Positions 1 to 9,120 of a stretch of DNA of 64,000 nucleotides are shown here, one piece after another (positions within the stretch are counted from its first letter, which is position 1; each line of letters starts with the position of its first letter). The stretch is from contig CALUKH010000002.1 in assembly GCA_944321185.1 (NCBI GenBank), positions 1 to 64,000 of the forward strand, given 5' to 3'. The DNA is from an uncultured Alistipes sp. (GTDB taxonomy: Bacteria; Bacteroidota; Bacteroidia; Bacteroidales; Rikenellaceae). Under the pieces are notes generated by a model. The model did no database searches and was not told the DNA's origin. It saw only the letters and a list, made by a program, of their open reading frames with translations. The position numbers and the translations under genes were made by a program.

Positions 1-1698
1 CCCGAGTGCGACCTCGACATCATGGTCGGCGGTACGATCGACAACATCCTCATGGTCGAGGGTGAGATGAAGGAGGTCTCGGAGGAGGTCATGCTCGGCG
101 CCATCAAGTTCGCCCACGAGGAGATCAAGAAGCAGTGCGCCGTCCAGATCGAACTCTCGAAGGAGCTCGGCAAGGACGTAAAACGCACCTACTGCCACGA
201 AGTCAACGACGAGGAACTCCGCCAGACGATCATCAAGGAGCTCTACGACAAGGCCTATGCCATCGCTACCAGCGGCACGATGAAGCACGAGCGCGAAGAC
301 CTCTTCAACGCCCTGGAGGCCGAATTCGCCTCGCGTTACACCGAAGAGGAGCTCGTCGAGAAGGCCCCGCTGATCCACAAATACTTCCATGACGACGTGC
401 TCAAGAAGGCCATGCGCAACATGATCCTCGACGAGGGCAAGCGTCTCGACGGCCGCCGCACGGACGAAATCCGCCCCATCTGGTGCGAAGTGGGCTACCT
501 GCCCGCCGCCCACGGTTCGGCCATCTTCACCCGCGGCGAAACCCAGGCCCTGGCAACGGTCACCCTCGGTACGAAACTCGACGAAAAGGTCAAGGACGAA
601 GTCCTCGTGCAGGGTACCGAGCAGTTCGTGCTCCACTACAACTTCCCGCCCTTCTCGACCGGCGAGGCAAAGGCCGCCCGCGGTCTGTCGCGTCGTGAGA
701 TCGGCCACGGACACCTCGCATGGCGCGCCCTGAAGCCCATGATCCCGCTGGGCGAGGAGAATCCCTACGCCGTGCGCGTGGTTTCGGATATCCTCGAGTC
801 GAACGGCTCCTCGTCGATGGCTACCGTCTGCGCCGGTACGCTCGCCCTGATGGATGCCGGCGTCAAGATCAAGAAGCCCGTTTCGGGTATCGCCATGGGT
901 CTGATCACCGACTCGGCAACCGGCAAGTGGGCCGTCCTTTCGGACATCCTCGGCGATGAGGACCACCTCGGCGACATGGACTTCAAGGTCACCGGTACGC
1001 GCGACGGCATCACCGCCACGCAGATGGATATCAAGGTCGACGGTCTGTCGTACGACGTGCTCGCCGCCGCCCTCGAGCAGGCTCGCAAGGGCCGCATGCA
1101 CATCCTTGACAAGATCACCGAGTGCATCCCCGAGCCGCGTGCCGACTACAAACCCTTCGTGCCGCGCATCGTCCAGATCACCATCCCGCAGGATATGATC
1201 GGTCCGGTGATCGGCCCCGGCGGAAAGGTCATCCAGGACATCCAGAAGACCACCAACACCACCATCACCATCACCGAGGTCGACAACAAGGGTATCGTCG
1301 ACATCTTCGGTGTGGACAAGGCAGCGCTCGACGCCGCACTGGCCCGCATCAAGGCCATCGTTGCCATCCCCGAGGTGGGCGAAACCTATCACGGCAAGAT
1401 CCGTTCGATCGTCGCATTCGGCGCCTTCGTCGAGATTCTGCCCGGAAAGGACGCCCTGCTCCACATCTCCGAGATCGACTACAAGCGTTTCGAGAACATG
1501 GAGGAGACCGGCCTGAAGGAGGGTGACGAGATCGACGTCAAGCTCATCGGCGTGGATCCCAAGACCAACAAACTCAAGCTTTCGCGCAAGGCGCTGCTCC
1601 CCAAACCCGAGGGCTATGTCGAGCGTGAACGTCGCCCGCGCCCCGAACGTGGCGAGCGTCGTCCGCGTCCCGAACGCCACGACCACAAGGAGGAGTAA
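1..1698 (+). CDS. pnp: Polyribonucleotide nucleotidyltransferase (PNPase), 5' end outside window
   Basis: PNPase degrades RNA 3' to 5' by phosphorolysis in the cytoplasm. The reading frame is already open at base 1, so the N-terminal part (roughly 150-190 residues by comparison with ~710-residue homologues) lies before the window; 565 residues are visible. The second RNase PH-like core is followed by a KH domain at about fragment residues 390-450 ([13 protein letters not shown]) and an S1 domain at about 460-525 ([24 protein letters not shown]). The last 25 residues are an Arg/Pro/Glu-rich tail, commonly seen in Bacteroidetes PNPases and probably disordered. A strong intrinsic terminator follows 25 bp after the stop. 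Confidence 0.97.
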   Translation, partial: PECDLDIMVGGTIDNILMVEGEMKEVSEEVMLGAIKFAHEEIKKQCAVQIELSKELGKDVKRTYCHEVNDEELRQTIIKELYDKAYAIATSGTMKHEREDLFNALEAEFASRYTEEELVEKAPLIHKYFHDDVLKKAMRNMILDEGKRLDGRRTDEIRPIWCEVGYLPAAHGSAIFTRGETQALATVTLGTKLDEKVKDEVLVQGTEQFVLHYNFPPFSTGEAKAARGLSRREIGHGHLAWRALKPMIPLGEENPYAVRVVSDILESNGSSSMATVCAGTLALMDAGVKIKKPVSGIAMGLITDSATGKWAVLSDILGDEDHLGDMDFKVTGTRDGITATQMDIKVDGLSYDVLAAALEQARKGRMHILDKITECIPEPRADYKPFVPRIVQITIPQDMIGPVIGPGGKVIQDIQKTTNTTITITEVDNKGIVDIFGVDKAALDAALARIKAIVAIPEVGETYHGKIRSIVAFGAFVEILPGKDALLHISEIDYKRFENMEETGLKEGDEIDVKLIGVDPKTNKLKLSRKALLPKPEGYVERERRPRPERGERRPRPERHDHKEE

Positions 1699-1723
1699 AA
1701 AAGCCTTTGTCACTGTGCAATTT

Positions 1724-1762
1724 CGGGCGGAATTTTTATTTGCATTTTCCGCCCGTTTTTTT
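1724..1762 (+). terminator. Intrinsic terminator of pnp
   Basis: A 9-bp GC-rich stem (CGGGCGGAA at 1724-1732 pairs with TTCCGCCCG at 1747-1755) is followed by seven T. Its T-run supplies the -33 element of the next promoter. Confidence 0.9.
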
Positions 1763-1791
1763 GCATAATTTGCCAGACTTTTCTATATTTG
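1760..1791 (+). promoter_or_regulatory. Bacteroidetes-type promoter for the OmpA/TPR lipoprotein
   Basis: TTTG at 1760-1763, a 20-nt spacer and TATATTTG at 1784-1791 match the -33/-7 consensus. Transcription should start near 1797, leaving a 5' leader of about 225 nt. Confidence 0.85.
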
Positions 1792-2022
1792 CGTTGTTCC
1801 AATGCCACGGTTGCCTTTCAGGGCAACTCCCGGAGAGAGGAGCCTCAGACATGCAGACAGGCAATGAGTTGTGGAGAGGGACAGACTTGTGCAGAAAAGC
1901 AGAACGTGAAGTATTGAGAGGTACGAAAAACTCCGAAAAACAGGAAGCCGGCTTGACATGCCGATCCCTGCCCGATGAAAGAATTTGGCAAACAACAAAT
2001 AAACACACTAACTTTATCTATT
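1792..2022 (+). promoter_or_regulatory. Long untranslated leader of the lipoprotein gene
   Basis: This 231-nt stretch between the promoter and the ATG at 2023 has no convincing coding frame. It contains a hairpin near its 5' end (GTTGCC and GGCAAC around a TTTCAG loop, ~1810-1827) and an AT-rich unstructured end just before the start codon. It may act in mRNA stability or regulation; I do not recognise it as a known riboswitch. Confidence 0.45.
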
Positions 2023-3753
2023 ATGAAAAACATCATGAAATTGAGCGTTGTGCTCGTAGCTGCCACTCTGGCATTCTCGAGTTGTAACTGCTTCAAGAAG
2101 ATGGCCCAAAATCGGGACGACATCCAATTGACGGTGACCCCCGAGATTCTGACGCTGAACAACGGCATCGTAGCCGCTGACATCAACGTCTCGTTCCCCC
2201 AAGAGTATTTCAACAAGAAGGCCGTGATCAAGGTTACGCCCGTCATCGTATTCGAGGGCGGCGAGGTTGCCGGCACGACCAAATATTATCAGGGTTCGAA
2301 AGTCGACGAGAACTATGCAGTCGTTGACATGAAGAACGGCGGTAACTTCACCCAGCACGTCGAATTCCCCTACGATCCCCGCATGGACCAGTGCGAACTG
2401 CAGCTCCGCGCCGAGATCAAGTGCCCGAAGGGCAAGTGCAAGGAGTTCACGCTCGTGAACCTCAACACCGGCGCCGTTCCCACCAAGGAGCAGGCTGCCG
2501 TTCTGGCCGGCAACGACGCGGCTGCCAAGGCCGCTCTGGCCAAGGAGTTCGGTCTGACGGTCGCTTACGGTCTGAACACCCTGCAGAAGGACCTCAAGTA
2601 CGGCGATCTGATGGAGCAGATGGACAACGACTACAAGAAGGTAACCACCGTCGTTGACAAGACCGACCTGCTCTATGCCATCAACTCGTCCGTCGTAACG
2701 AAGAAGAACGAGAAGAATGCCAACCTCGACGCCTTCAAGGCCAACGTCGACAAGAACCTCGAGAACGACCGCGCCACGCAGAACATCGCCGTCAAGGGCT
2801 ACGCTTCGCCCGATGGTCCGGTGAAGTTCAACGACAAGCTGTCGAAGGCTCGTAGCGAGTCGGGTCAGAAGGTCGTTGCCAAGCTGCTCAAGGATGCCGG
2901 TCTGGAGATCGACGCCGCAGCCTACGGTGAGGACTGGGACGGCTTCAAGGAGCTGGTCGAGAAATCCGACATTCAGGACAAGAACCTCATTCTCCAGGTG
3001 CTGAGCCTCTACAACTCGCCCGCCGAGCGTGAGGCCGAGATCAAGAACATGTCGACCGTATTCGAGGAGCTGAAGAAGGACATTCTGCCCGAGCTGCGTC
3101 GTTCGCAGATCGTCAACAGCACCGATCTGCAGGGTCTGACCGACGCCGAGATCATGGCTGCATACCGCAATGGCGGCGAACTGACCCCCGAGCACTACCT
3201 CTATGCGGCTCAGGTCCTGACCGAGGATCCCGCCGAGCAGGTTGAGATTCTCACCGCCGCTTCGAAGAAGTACAACGACGCCCGCATCTGGAACAACCTC
3301 GGTGTTGCCCAGACCATGGTAGGTGACAAGGCTGCCGCTCTCGAGTCGTTCAAGAAGGCTGCCAAGCTCGACTCCTCGAAGGAGCTCAACAAAAACCTGC
3401 TGCTGGCCAACCTGGCCAACGGCAACACGGCTGAGGCCAAGAAGTATGCCGCTGCCGCCGACGCCGAGTCGAAGGCTGCCATGGCTGCTGCCGAAGGCGA
3501 CTACAAGACCGCTGCCAAGGGTCTGAAGGGCTTCAACGAGGCCATCGCCCTGATCCAGTCGAACGACCTGGCCGGTGCCAAGAAGGCCATCGCCAAGGAC
3601 AACTCCGCCGAGGCTGACTACCTGCGTGCCGTGATCGCCGCCAAGGAAGGCGACCTGAAGACTGCTGAGGCTCAGCTGAAGAGCGCTACCTCGAAGAACC
3701 CCGAGCTCGCTGCAAAGGCTGCCAAGGACGTAAACCTCAAGGCTCTGAAATAA
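2023..3753 (+). CDS. Outer-membrane lipoprotein with OmpA-like and TPR regions
   Basis: A 576-residue lipoprotein. The start at 2023 gives a clean signal peptide ending in LAFSSC with lipid-bearing Cys21; the open frame extends upstream, but no signal peptide would result from the earlier start. The middle contains an OmpA C-terminal-like segment (GYASPDG, then LSKARSE, about residues 255-290), the fold used to grip peptidoglycan. The C-terminal third is Ala/Lys-rich with tetratricopeptide helices (NNLGVAQTMVGDKAAALESF). Similar proteins are widespread and abundant in Bacteroidales. It is transcribed alone, with its own promoter, long leader and terminator. An envelope-anchoring role is inference. 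Confidence 0.8.
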   Translation: MKNIMKLSVVLVAATLAFSSCNCFKKMAQNRDDIQLTVTPEILTLNNGIVAADINVSFPQEYFNKKAVIKVTPVIVFEGGEVAGTTKYYQGSKVDENYAVVDMKNGGNFTQHVEFPYDPRMDQCELQLRAEIKCPKGKCKEFTLVNLNTGAVPTKEQAAVLAGNDAAAKAALAKEFGLTVAYGLNTLQKDLKYGDLMEQMDNDYKKVTTVVDKTDLLYAINSSVVTKKNEKNANLDAFKANVDKNLENDRATQNIAVKGYASPDGPVKFNDKLSKARSESGQKVVAKLLKDAGLEIDAAAYGEDWDGFKELVEKSDIQDKNLILQVLSLYNSPAEREAEIKNMSTVFEELKKDILPELRRSQIVNSTDLQGLTDAEIMAAYRNGGELTPEHYLYAAQVLTEDPAEQVEILTAASKKYNDARIWNNLGVAQTMVGDKAAALESFKKAAKLDSSKELNKNLLLANLANGNTAEAKKYAAAADAESKAAMAAAEGDYKTAAKGLKGFNEAIALIQSNDLAGAKKAIAKDNSAEADYLRAVIAAKEGDLKTAEAQLKSATSKNPELAAKAAKDVNLKALK

Positions 3754-3776
3754 TCCCACCGCAAGGTATGAAAACG

Positions 3777-3806
3777 GCCCGGATCGATTGATCCGGGCTT
3801 TTTTTT
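3777..3806 (+). terminator. Intrinsic terminator
   Basis: Perfect 9-bp stem GCCCGGATC/GATCCGGGC (3777-3785, 3790-3798) followed by eight T. Confidence 0.92.
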
Positions 3807-3834
3807 GCGGGTACGAATAATTTGCTTATTTTTG
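3804..3834 (+). promoter_or_regulatory. Promoter of deoC
   Basis: TTTG 3804-3807, 19-nt spacer, TATTTTTG 3827-3834. The -33 box is formed by the T-run of the preceding terminator, as at 1760. The predicted leader is only about 15 nt. Confidence 0.85.
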
Positions 3835-3854
3835 TGCAAAACCGTTAAGCAAGT

Positions 3855-4736
3855 ATGGAATACGCCAACCATCTCAAAGAGTATGCGCCGGCCATGAGCC
3901 CCGCACAGGTAGACGAAGAGGTCGCCCGAATCCGCAAGATCGCCGAGGCTCGGAACCACAACACCGAGGTGTACAAGTTCTGCTATTCGGCCATCGATCT
4001 CACGACCCTCTCGTGCAACGACTCGATTGCTTCCGTCACGGAGTTCGCTCGCAAGGCGGCCGAATTCTACGAAAAATACCCCGAGATCCCCAACGTGGCC
4101 TCGATCTGCGTCTATCCGGCCTTCGTCGATACGGTGGGCATTGCCGTCGACGGCACGCCGATGCGCATCACGAGCGTGGCAGGCGGCTTCCCGGCATCGC
4201 AGACCTTCCTCGAAGTGAAGGCGCTGGAGGTGGCCATGGCTGCGGAAAACGGAGCCGATGAGATCGATATCGTGCTGAATGTCGGCAAGATGCTCACCGG
4301 AGCCTACGACGAGGCGGCCAACGAAGTGGAGGTCATCCGCTCGGAGTTGGACAGTGACATCGTGCTGAAGGTCATCATCGAATCCGGAGCCCTGAAGACG
4401 CCCGAGCTGATCCGCAAGGCTTCGCTGCTTTCGATGTTCGCCGGTGCGGACTTCGTCAAGACCTCGACGGGCAAGATCGATGTGGCGGCAACGCCCGAAG
4501 CAGCCGTCGTCATGTGTCAGGCCATCCGCGACTACTACGAGAAAACAGGCCACAAGGTCGGTTTCAAGGCCGCAGGCGGCGTCCGGACCCCCGAGGAGGC
4601 AGCGCTCTACTATACGATCGTCGAAGAGATTCTCGGCAAGGAGTGGCTTACGACGGATCTCTTCCGCATCGGCGCCTCGTCTGCCGCAAACAACATCCTC
4701 TCGGCCATCGAAGGAAAAACGGTCAAATACTATTAG
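3855..4736 (+). CDS. deoC: Deoxyribose-phosphate aldolase
   Basis: Class I aldolase that splits 2-deoxyribose 5-phosphate into glyceraldehyde 3-phosphate and acetaldehyde, the last step of deoxynucleoside catabolism; cytoplasmic. The 293-residue TIM barrel keeps the catalytic set: Asp138 in EIDIVLN, Schiff-base Lys202 in DFVKTSTGK, and Lys238 in GFKAAGGVRT. At 293 residues it belongs to the longer DeoC subgroup (the short bacterial form is ~220). It is a single-gene unit with its own promoter and a bidirectional terminator. Confidence 0.96.
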   Translation: MEYANHLKEYAPAMSPAQVDEEVARIRKIAEARNHNTEVYKFCYSAIDLTTLSCNDSIASVTEFARKAAEFYEKYPEIPNVASICVYPAFVDTVGIAVDGTPMRITSVAGGFPASQTFLEVKALEVAMAAENGADEIDIVLNVGKMLTGAYDEAANEVEVIRSELDSDIVLKVIIESGALKTPELIRKASLLSMFAGADFVKTSTGKIDVAATPEAAVVMCQAIRDYYEKTGHKVGFKAAGGVRTPEEAALYYTIVEEILGKEWLTTDLFRIGASSAANNILSAIEGKTVKYY

Positions 4737-4763
4737 AACGACCGGTATCCAACCCTCAATACC

Positions 4764-4800
4764 AATAACGGCAGCCTCGAAAGGTTGCCGTTATTGTTTT
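4764..4800. terminator. Bidirectional terminator between convergent units
   Basis: AATAACGGCAGCC (4764-4776) pairs with GGTTGCCGTTATT (4783-4795), 13 bp with one G-T pair. T/A-rich on both sides, between deoC and the minus-strand operon ending at 4901. Confidence 0.8.
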
Positions 4801-4900
4801 GAAAGGCCCCATGCAGAATTCAGGGACCGAGCTTGAACGAGGCGGGAATGGGAAAGTCCGAAAGCCGGTTGCCAAAGTGTCCCCGCAAAGAGGAGCCTTG

Positions 4901-5263
4901 TCAACGAGCTTCAGCCGCATTCGCAGCAGCCGTCGAATCGATCTGAAGCGAATCGCTTTCAGAGGTCTCGGCAGCCGCACCTCCGGAGACGGAATCGGCG
5001 GCAGGGGCCGGCTGAACGGCCGTCGACGACTGAACCGAATCCGAGGATTGCTGTCCGGAGAGAGGTTGCTGCTCGTCGGCAAAAGGAGCATCGACCGAAG
5101 CCGCCGAGGGACCCTCGGACTGCGTCGATGGCTCCCCGGCTGCGGTATCGACCGCTTCCCGATCGAAAACCAGCGAGTGAAAACGCTCGCGGTGAAGCAC
5201 CGTAAAGACCACCGTGGCCAGGACGGCCAGCGAGACCAACGTCCCGATCACACGCTTAATCAT
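4901..5263 (-). CDS. Small single-pass membrane protein with low-complexity tail
   Basis: A 120-residue protein with one N-terminal transmembrane segment (about residues 5-23) followed by an Ala/Ser/Gln/Asp-rich, probably disordered tail of about 85 residues. It is the last gene of the DUF3078-S41 operon and its start overlaps the end of the peptidase gene by 8 bp, implying translational coupling. No domain is recognised. Its place suggests a partner or cofactor of the S41 peptidase at the inner membrane, but nothing in the sequence proves this. The low-complexity composition leaves some doubt that it is a conserved protein. Confidence 0.6.
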   Translation of the reverse strand: MIKRVIGTLVSLAVLATVVFTVLHRERFHSLVFDREAVDTAAGEPSTQSEGPSAASVDAPFADEQQPLSGQQSSDSVQSSTAVQPAPAADSVSGGAAAETSESDSLQIDSTAAANAAEAR

Positions 5264-6896
5264 GGTCGGCCTCCTCTCCTTTCAGGATGGCGATGGCCCG
5301 CATCGTCACGTTGTCCACGGGATAGATGTTGGCATAGAAGCCGTTGTCCTCGAGCTGCGTATTTCGGCCGATGTAGGCCCGCAACTGAGCCTCGATCAGC
5401 CGGCGCGAACGGGCAATATCCCCGTAACGCGGTGCAACACCCTTGCGGGCGGCATAGCGGACAAAATCGTCGACAAGCGTCTTGTCACTGTCGAGCAGCG
5501 CCTTCAGTTCGTCGACCGTCTGCACGGCATTGAGCGCCTCGCGATGACGGTCGGCATACTCGATCGTGTAGCGATAGAGGATGTTGCGGCCGGCCACCTC
5601 GACGAAATACTTCGTCACATCGGTCGTATCGGCCGGTACGAAGACATCGGGCATGATGCCGCCCCCGCCATAGACCACCTTGCCACCCGGCGTCACCCGC
5701 TTGAGCGAATCGGCAAAATGGATGCTGTCGGCCGAGAAGAATTCGTTGTTGCGATAGCGGTTGTAGAGATCCTCCTCGTAGCTTTCGTCGTCGCCGATCG
5801 TATAGGGTTTCTGGATCGAACGACCGGTCGGCGTATAGTAGCGGGCCGTGGTCAGGCGCAGAGCCGAACCGTCGCTGTAGGGGATCTGGCGCTGCACGAG
5901 CCCCTTGCCGAACGACCGGCGCCCGATGATCGTACCGCGGTCGTTGTCCTGAAGCGCTCCGGCCAGAATTTCGCTCGACGAGGCACTTCCTTCGTCGATC
6001 AGCACGGCCACCTCCATATCCTGGGCCATTCCCTCGCCGTCGGCATACTCGCGCAGCTGACGGTGGTGGCGATCCTCCGTGTAGACGATCAGCTGACCCT
6101 CGTGCAGGAACTCGTCGGCCACACCGATCGCCTGGTCGAGGAATCCGCCCGAGTTGCCCCGCAGATCAAAGATCAGCTTCGTAACCCCCTCGGCCCGCAG
6201 CTTGGTCAGAGCCTTGCGTACCTCGTCGTGGGTCGTGCGGGCAAACTGTCCCAGTTTGATATAACCGATGCTGTCAGCAATACGGAAGGCCGATTCGACG
6301 CTCTTGATCGGAATGACGCCCCGTTCGACCTCGACCCGCACCAGATCGGAGATTCCCTGGCGCCCGAGCCCCAGATGAACCTTCGAACCGCGCGGGCCGC
6401 GCAGCATCTTGACGATTTGATTCTGGGGGATCTTCCGCCCGGCCACCAGCGAATCGTTGATCTCGATGATTCGGTCACCGGCCTTGATGCCGGCCTTATC
6501 GCTCGGACCCTGCGGGATGACGTTCAGCACGATCACCGTGTCGGTGGCCATGTTGAAGACCACGCCGATCCCGTCGAACTCCCCCTCGAGCGGTTCGTTC
6601 AGTTCGGCCATCTCCGAGGCCGGAATGTAGACCGAATGCGGGTCAAGTTCGCGCACCAGCAACGGAATGACGTGCTCGGAGAGCGAATCCATCGATATCG
6701 AATCGACATATTCATTCTCGATGAGCGAGAGCGTGTAGGTCAGTTTGTTCGAAGGGAGTGTCATGCGGTCCAGCACCCCCTTGAGCTGCGAGGCCGTCGT
6801 GTTGCGCCCGAGATACTGTCCGAGCAGCAGCCCCAGCACCACTCCCGCCGCCAACAGCAACGGGAAGAGGATCGTGTGTTTCGAATTGCGATACAT
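5256..6896 (-). CDS. S41-family carboxyl-terminal processing peptidase
   Basis: A 546-residue periplasmic serine protease of the CtpA/Prc family. It has an N-terminal membrane anchor (residues ~8-30), a PDZ domain (about 100-190, GIGVVF...AGIKAGDRI) and the S41 catalytic domain. The Ser-Lys dyad is Ser306 in EGSASSSEILAGAL and Lys331 in SFGKGLVQ, 25 residues apart as in characterised members. A C-terminal extension of about 120 residues is typical for Bacteroidetes. The ATG at 6896 is chosen because it overlaps the upstream stop (TAATG); the longer open frame runs into the neighbour. Middle gene of a three-gene operon. Confidence 0.93.
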   Translation of the reverse strand: MYRNSKHTILFPLLLAAGVVLGLLLGQYLGRNTTASQLKGVLDRMTLPSNKLTYTLSLIENEYVDSISMDSLSEHVIPLLVRELDPHSVYIPASEMAELNEPLEGEFDGIGVVFNMATDTVIVLNVIPQGPSDKAGIKAGDRIIEINDSLVAGRKIPQNQIVKMLRGPRGSKVHLGLGRQGISDLVRVEVERGVIPIKSVESAFRIADSIGYIKLGQFARTTHDEVRKALTKLRAEGVTKLIFDLRGNSGGFLDQAIGVADEFLHEGQLIVYTEDRHHRQLREYADGEGMAQDMEVAVLIDEGSASSSEILAGALQDNDRGTIIGRRSFGKGLVQRQIPYSDGSALRLTTARYYTPTGRSIQKPYTIGDDESYEEDLYNRYRNNEFFSADSIHFADSLKRVTPGGKVVYGGGGIMPDVFVPADTTDVTKYFVEVAGRNILYRYTIEYADRHREALNAVQTVDELKALLDSDKTLVDDFVRYAARKGVAPRYGDIARSRRLIEAQLRAYIGRNTQLEDNGFYANIYPVDNVTMRAIAILKGEEADHD

Positions 6897-8071
6897 TACT
6901 TGTTCTTGAAAGTATAGGTCAGACCCACGCTCAACAGGGTTTCGGTCTGCACGCAGATATTCTGGGCCCGGTTGTAGTAGAGCTGGAAGCTCAACGTCGT
7001 GGTCAGGAATTTCGTCGCCTTGATGTCGAGCGTATTGGTCCAGCGGACCGTCGGATGGAGTGCCAGCCGCGGTTTGAGCTCGGGATCCGACCCGTTCTGC
7101 TCCCACGTCCGCACGGCATCCAGATAGCGGTTGTAGTCGTTGTACTTGTTCGGCTGGCCGATGTCGCTGATCCAGCCGTAGAAGGAGTAGATCGTCGTCC
7201 GGTAGCGCAGGTAGCCCGTCTTGCCGAACGTGCGGTCGAAGTTGATCTCCACCGACGAACCGCCCTCATACTTCGAGGTCTTGCTCTCCGACGCCAGACC
7301 ATACGATTCCCAGCCCGGCTTGTTGCTGTCCCAGCTGTTGCTGCGGATGCGCGAACTCTCGACAAACACGGCACTCATGGCCACCGGCGAGATGTTGACC
7401 GCAATCGGGAACTTCGGCTGCGGACTCTTGTAGGTCAAACCCAGCGAGATGTCGAGATAACCCGGCGAAAGGAAGGAGCTTTTCAGGTGTTCGCGCTCCT
7501 GCTCGGTACGCGACTTGTAGCCATTGACGAACTGGCTGCGGAACTGGAACGTCGAACCGTAGGACCAGTTCTTGGCCAGCTTGAAGGCCGGATTGACCCA
7601 GAAGACAAACTCGTCCTGATTCTTGAACCAGACGCCGTTGCTCACCGATTCGTTGTTTTCGTTGGTCGTTTCGACCTTCATGCGGTTGTAGCCCAGTTTG
7701 GCCGAGAGCTTCGTCTCGATGGAGAAGAGATTCTTCTTGAACAGATGCCGCAGATTGAACGAGGCGACCAGTGCCACGGAGTTGTCACCGCCCGACACCG
7801 AGATCCACGGATCGTTGTACGACGTCAGCGTACCCTGCAGGCCGGCACTGACCTCCAGATCGTTGCGTTCCTTGCGGATGGCGGCCCGTTCGGCCCGGTA
7901 GCGGGCCAGGCTGAAGTAGTCGACATCCACCGACGTCGATTTCAGTTCGTCGTGAAACTTCACGTCCTGCGGCTCGGCCTTGACCTCGTCAATCGAGATC
8001 TGGGCCGCGGCGGGAAGGGTCGAAGCCAGCAGGAAAAAGGTGCCTGCAAGAAGAGCGCGAAAGCTTCTCAT
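6896..8071 (-). CDS. DUF3078 outer-membrane protein
   Basis: A 391-residue protein with a cleavable signal peptide (cleavage near AAAQ, residue ~23) and a repetitive pattern of amphipathic beta strands ending in an aromatic-rich strand and FKNK, as expected for an outer-membrane beta-barrel. It resembles the DUF3078 family of Bacteroidetes, whose function is not established. It is the first gene of the operon with the S41 peptidase and shares one base with that gene's start codon. The promoter lies in the divergent region next to nfo. Confidence 0.75.
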   Translation of the reverse strand: MRSFRALLAGTFFLLASTLPAAAQISIDEVKAEPQDVKFHDELKSTSVDVDYFSLARYRAERAAIRKERNDLEVSAGLQGTLTSYNDPWISVSGGDNSVALVASFNLRHLFKKNLFSIETKLSAKLGYNRMKVETTNENNESVSNGVWFKNQDEFVFWVNPAFKLAKNWSYGSTFQFRSQFVNGYKSRTEQEREHLKSSFLSPGYLDISLGLTYKSPQPKFPIAVNISPVAMSAVFVESSRIRSNSWDSNKPGWESYGLASESKTSKYEGGSSVEINFDRTFGKTGYLRYRTTIYSFYGWISDIGQPNKYNDYNRYLDAVRTWEQNGSDPELKPRLALHPTVRWTNTLDIKATKFLTTTLSFQLYYNRAQNICVQTETLLSVGLTYTFKNK

Positions 8072-8102
8072 AACGGGTTCAAGGCTTTGGTTTTCCGAAA
8101 TG

Positions 8103-8139
8103 CAAAGTTATGAATTTATTTACAAAATCCTTAACTTTG
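8103..8139. promoter_or_regulatory. Divergent -7 elements for DUF3078 and nfo
   Basis: The same -7 sequence, TAACTTTG, occurs on the minus strand at 8103-8110 and on the plus strand at 8132-8139. No good -33 box is seen for either. Confidence 0.6.
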
Positions 8140-8166
8140 TCCGAACAACACGAAACAACACACGCC

Positions 8167-9015
8167 ATGAAATATTTCGGAGCACACGTCAGTGCATCGG
8201 GCGGGCTGGAGAATGCCCCCCGCAACGCCCGCGCCATCGGAGCCACGGGCTTCGCACTCTTCACCAAGAACCAGCGTCAGTGGATGGCCAAGCCCCTGAC
8301 GGAGGCCGAGATCGACACCTTCCGCCGCGCCTGCGACGAATGCGGATACACTGCGGCGCAGATCCTGCCCCACGACTCCTATCTGATCAACCTCGGGCAC
8401 CCGGAAGAGGCCGCTCTGGCGAAATCGCGCGAGGCGTTCATCGACGAGATGAAACGCTGCGAACTGCTCGGGCTCGACCGGCTGAACTTCCACCCCGGGA
8501 GCCATCTGAAACAGATCTCCGAGGAGGAGAGCCTCGACCGCATCGCCGCATCGATCAATCGGGCCCTCGAACAGACCCACGGCGTGACGGCCGTCATCGA
8601 GAATACGGCCGGTCAGGGTTCCAACCTCGGATTCCGCTTCGAGCACCTCGCCTATCTGATCGACCGCGTCGAGGACAAGTCGCGCGTCGGGGTCTGCATC
8701 GACACCTGCCACGCCTTCGCGGCGGGTTACGATCTGCGCACCGAGGAGGCCTGTGAGGCCACCTTTGCCGAACTGGAGCGCGTCATCGGGTTCCGCTATC
8801 TGAAGGGCATGCACCTGAACGATGCAATGAAGATCCTCGGCAGCCGAGTCGACCGCCATTCGCCGCTCGGCGAGGGGATGATCGGCGAGACCTGCTTCCG
8901 CTACATCGCCCGCGATCCGCGGTTCGATGCCATTCCGCTGATCCTCGAGACGCCCGACGAGAGCCGCTGGCCCGAGGAGATTGCCCGCCTGAAGGCCTTC
9001 GCCGAGGAGGCCTGA
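8167..9015 (+). CDS. nfo: Endonuclease IV (AP endonuclease)
   Basis: Cytoplasmic zinc-dependent AP endonuclease for base excision repair. The 282-residue TIM barrel shows the metal-binding signatures: [47 protein letters not shown] and ILETPDE. The start at 8167 gives the canonical [13 protein letters not shown]; an in-frame ATG at 8110 lies upstream of the predicted -7 element and is not used. Single-gene unit followed by a short intrinsic terminator. Confidence 0.96.
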   Translation: MKYFGAHVSASGGLENAPRNARAIGATGFALFTKNQRQWMAKPLTEAEIDTFRRACDECGYTAAQILPHDSYLINLGHPEEAALAKSREAFIDEMKRCELLGLDRLNFHPGSHLKQISEEESLDRIAASINRALEQTHGVTAVIENTAGQGSNLGFRFEHLAYLIDRVEDKSRVGVCIDTCHAFAAGYDLRTEEACEATFAELERVIGFRYLKGMHLNDAMKILGSRVDRHSPLGEGMIGETCFRYIARDPRFDAIPLILETPDESRWPEEIARLKAFAEEA

Positions 9016-9052
9016 AATCGGGGCCGAGCGAGACATCGCACGCCAAACAGAA

Positions 9053-9083
9053 AGAGATCCCCGTCGAGGAGGTCTCTTTTTTT
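9053..9083 (+). terminator. Intrinsic terminator of nfo
   Basis: Short stem AGAGA(T)CC / GG(x)TCTCT with a GA-rich loop followed by seven T. Confidence 0.65.
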
Positions 9084-9120
9084 CATGTACGGGCCGGTGC
9101 CGTACGGGCCGTTCGTGAGG

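Noticed and set aside
2014-3759. 581-codon open frame antisense to the OmpA/TPR lipoprotein gene
   Set aside because: The Leu/Val/Gly-rich translation is the mirror of the sense gene's codon bias; no promoter and no recognisable domain. Similar long shadows lie opposite the TonB receptor (56662-59532), EF-G2 (31547-33592) and S41 (5214-6917) genes.
4799-5533. 244-codon plus-strand frame over the S41 operon end
   Set aside because: Arg-rich translation typical of antisense GC-rich shadow; crosses the bidirectional terminator.
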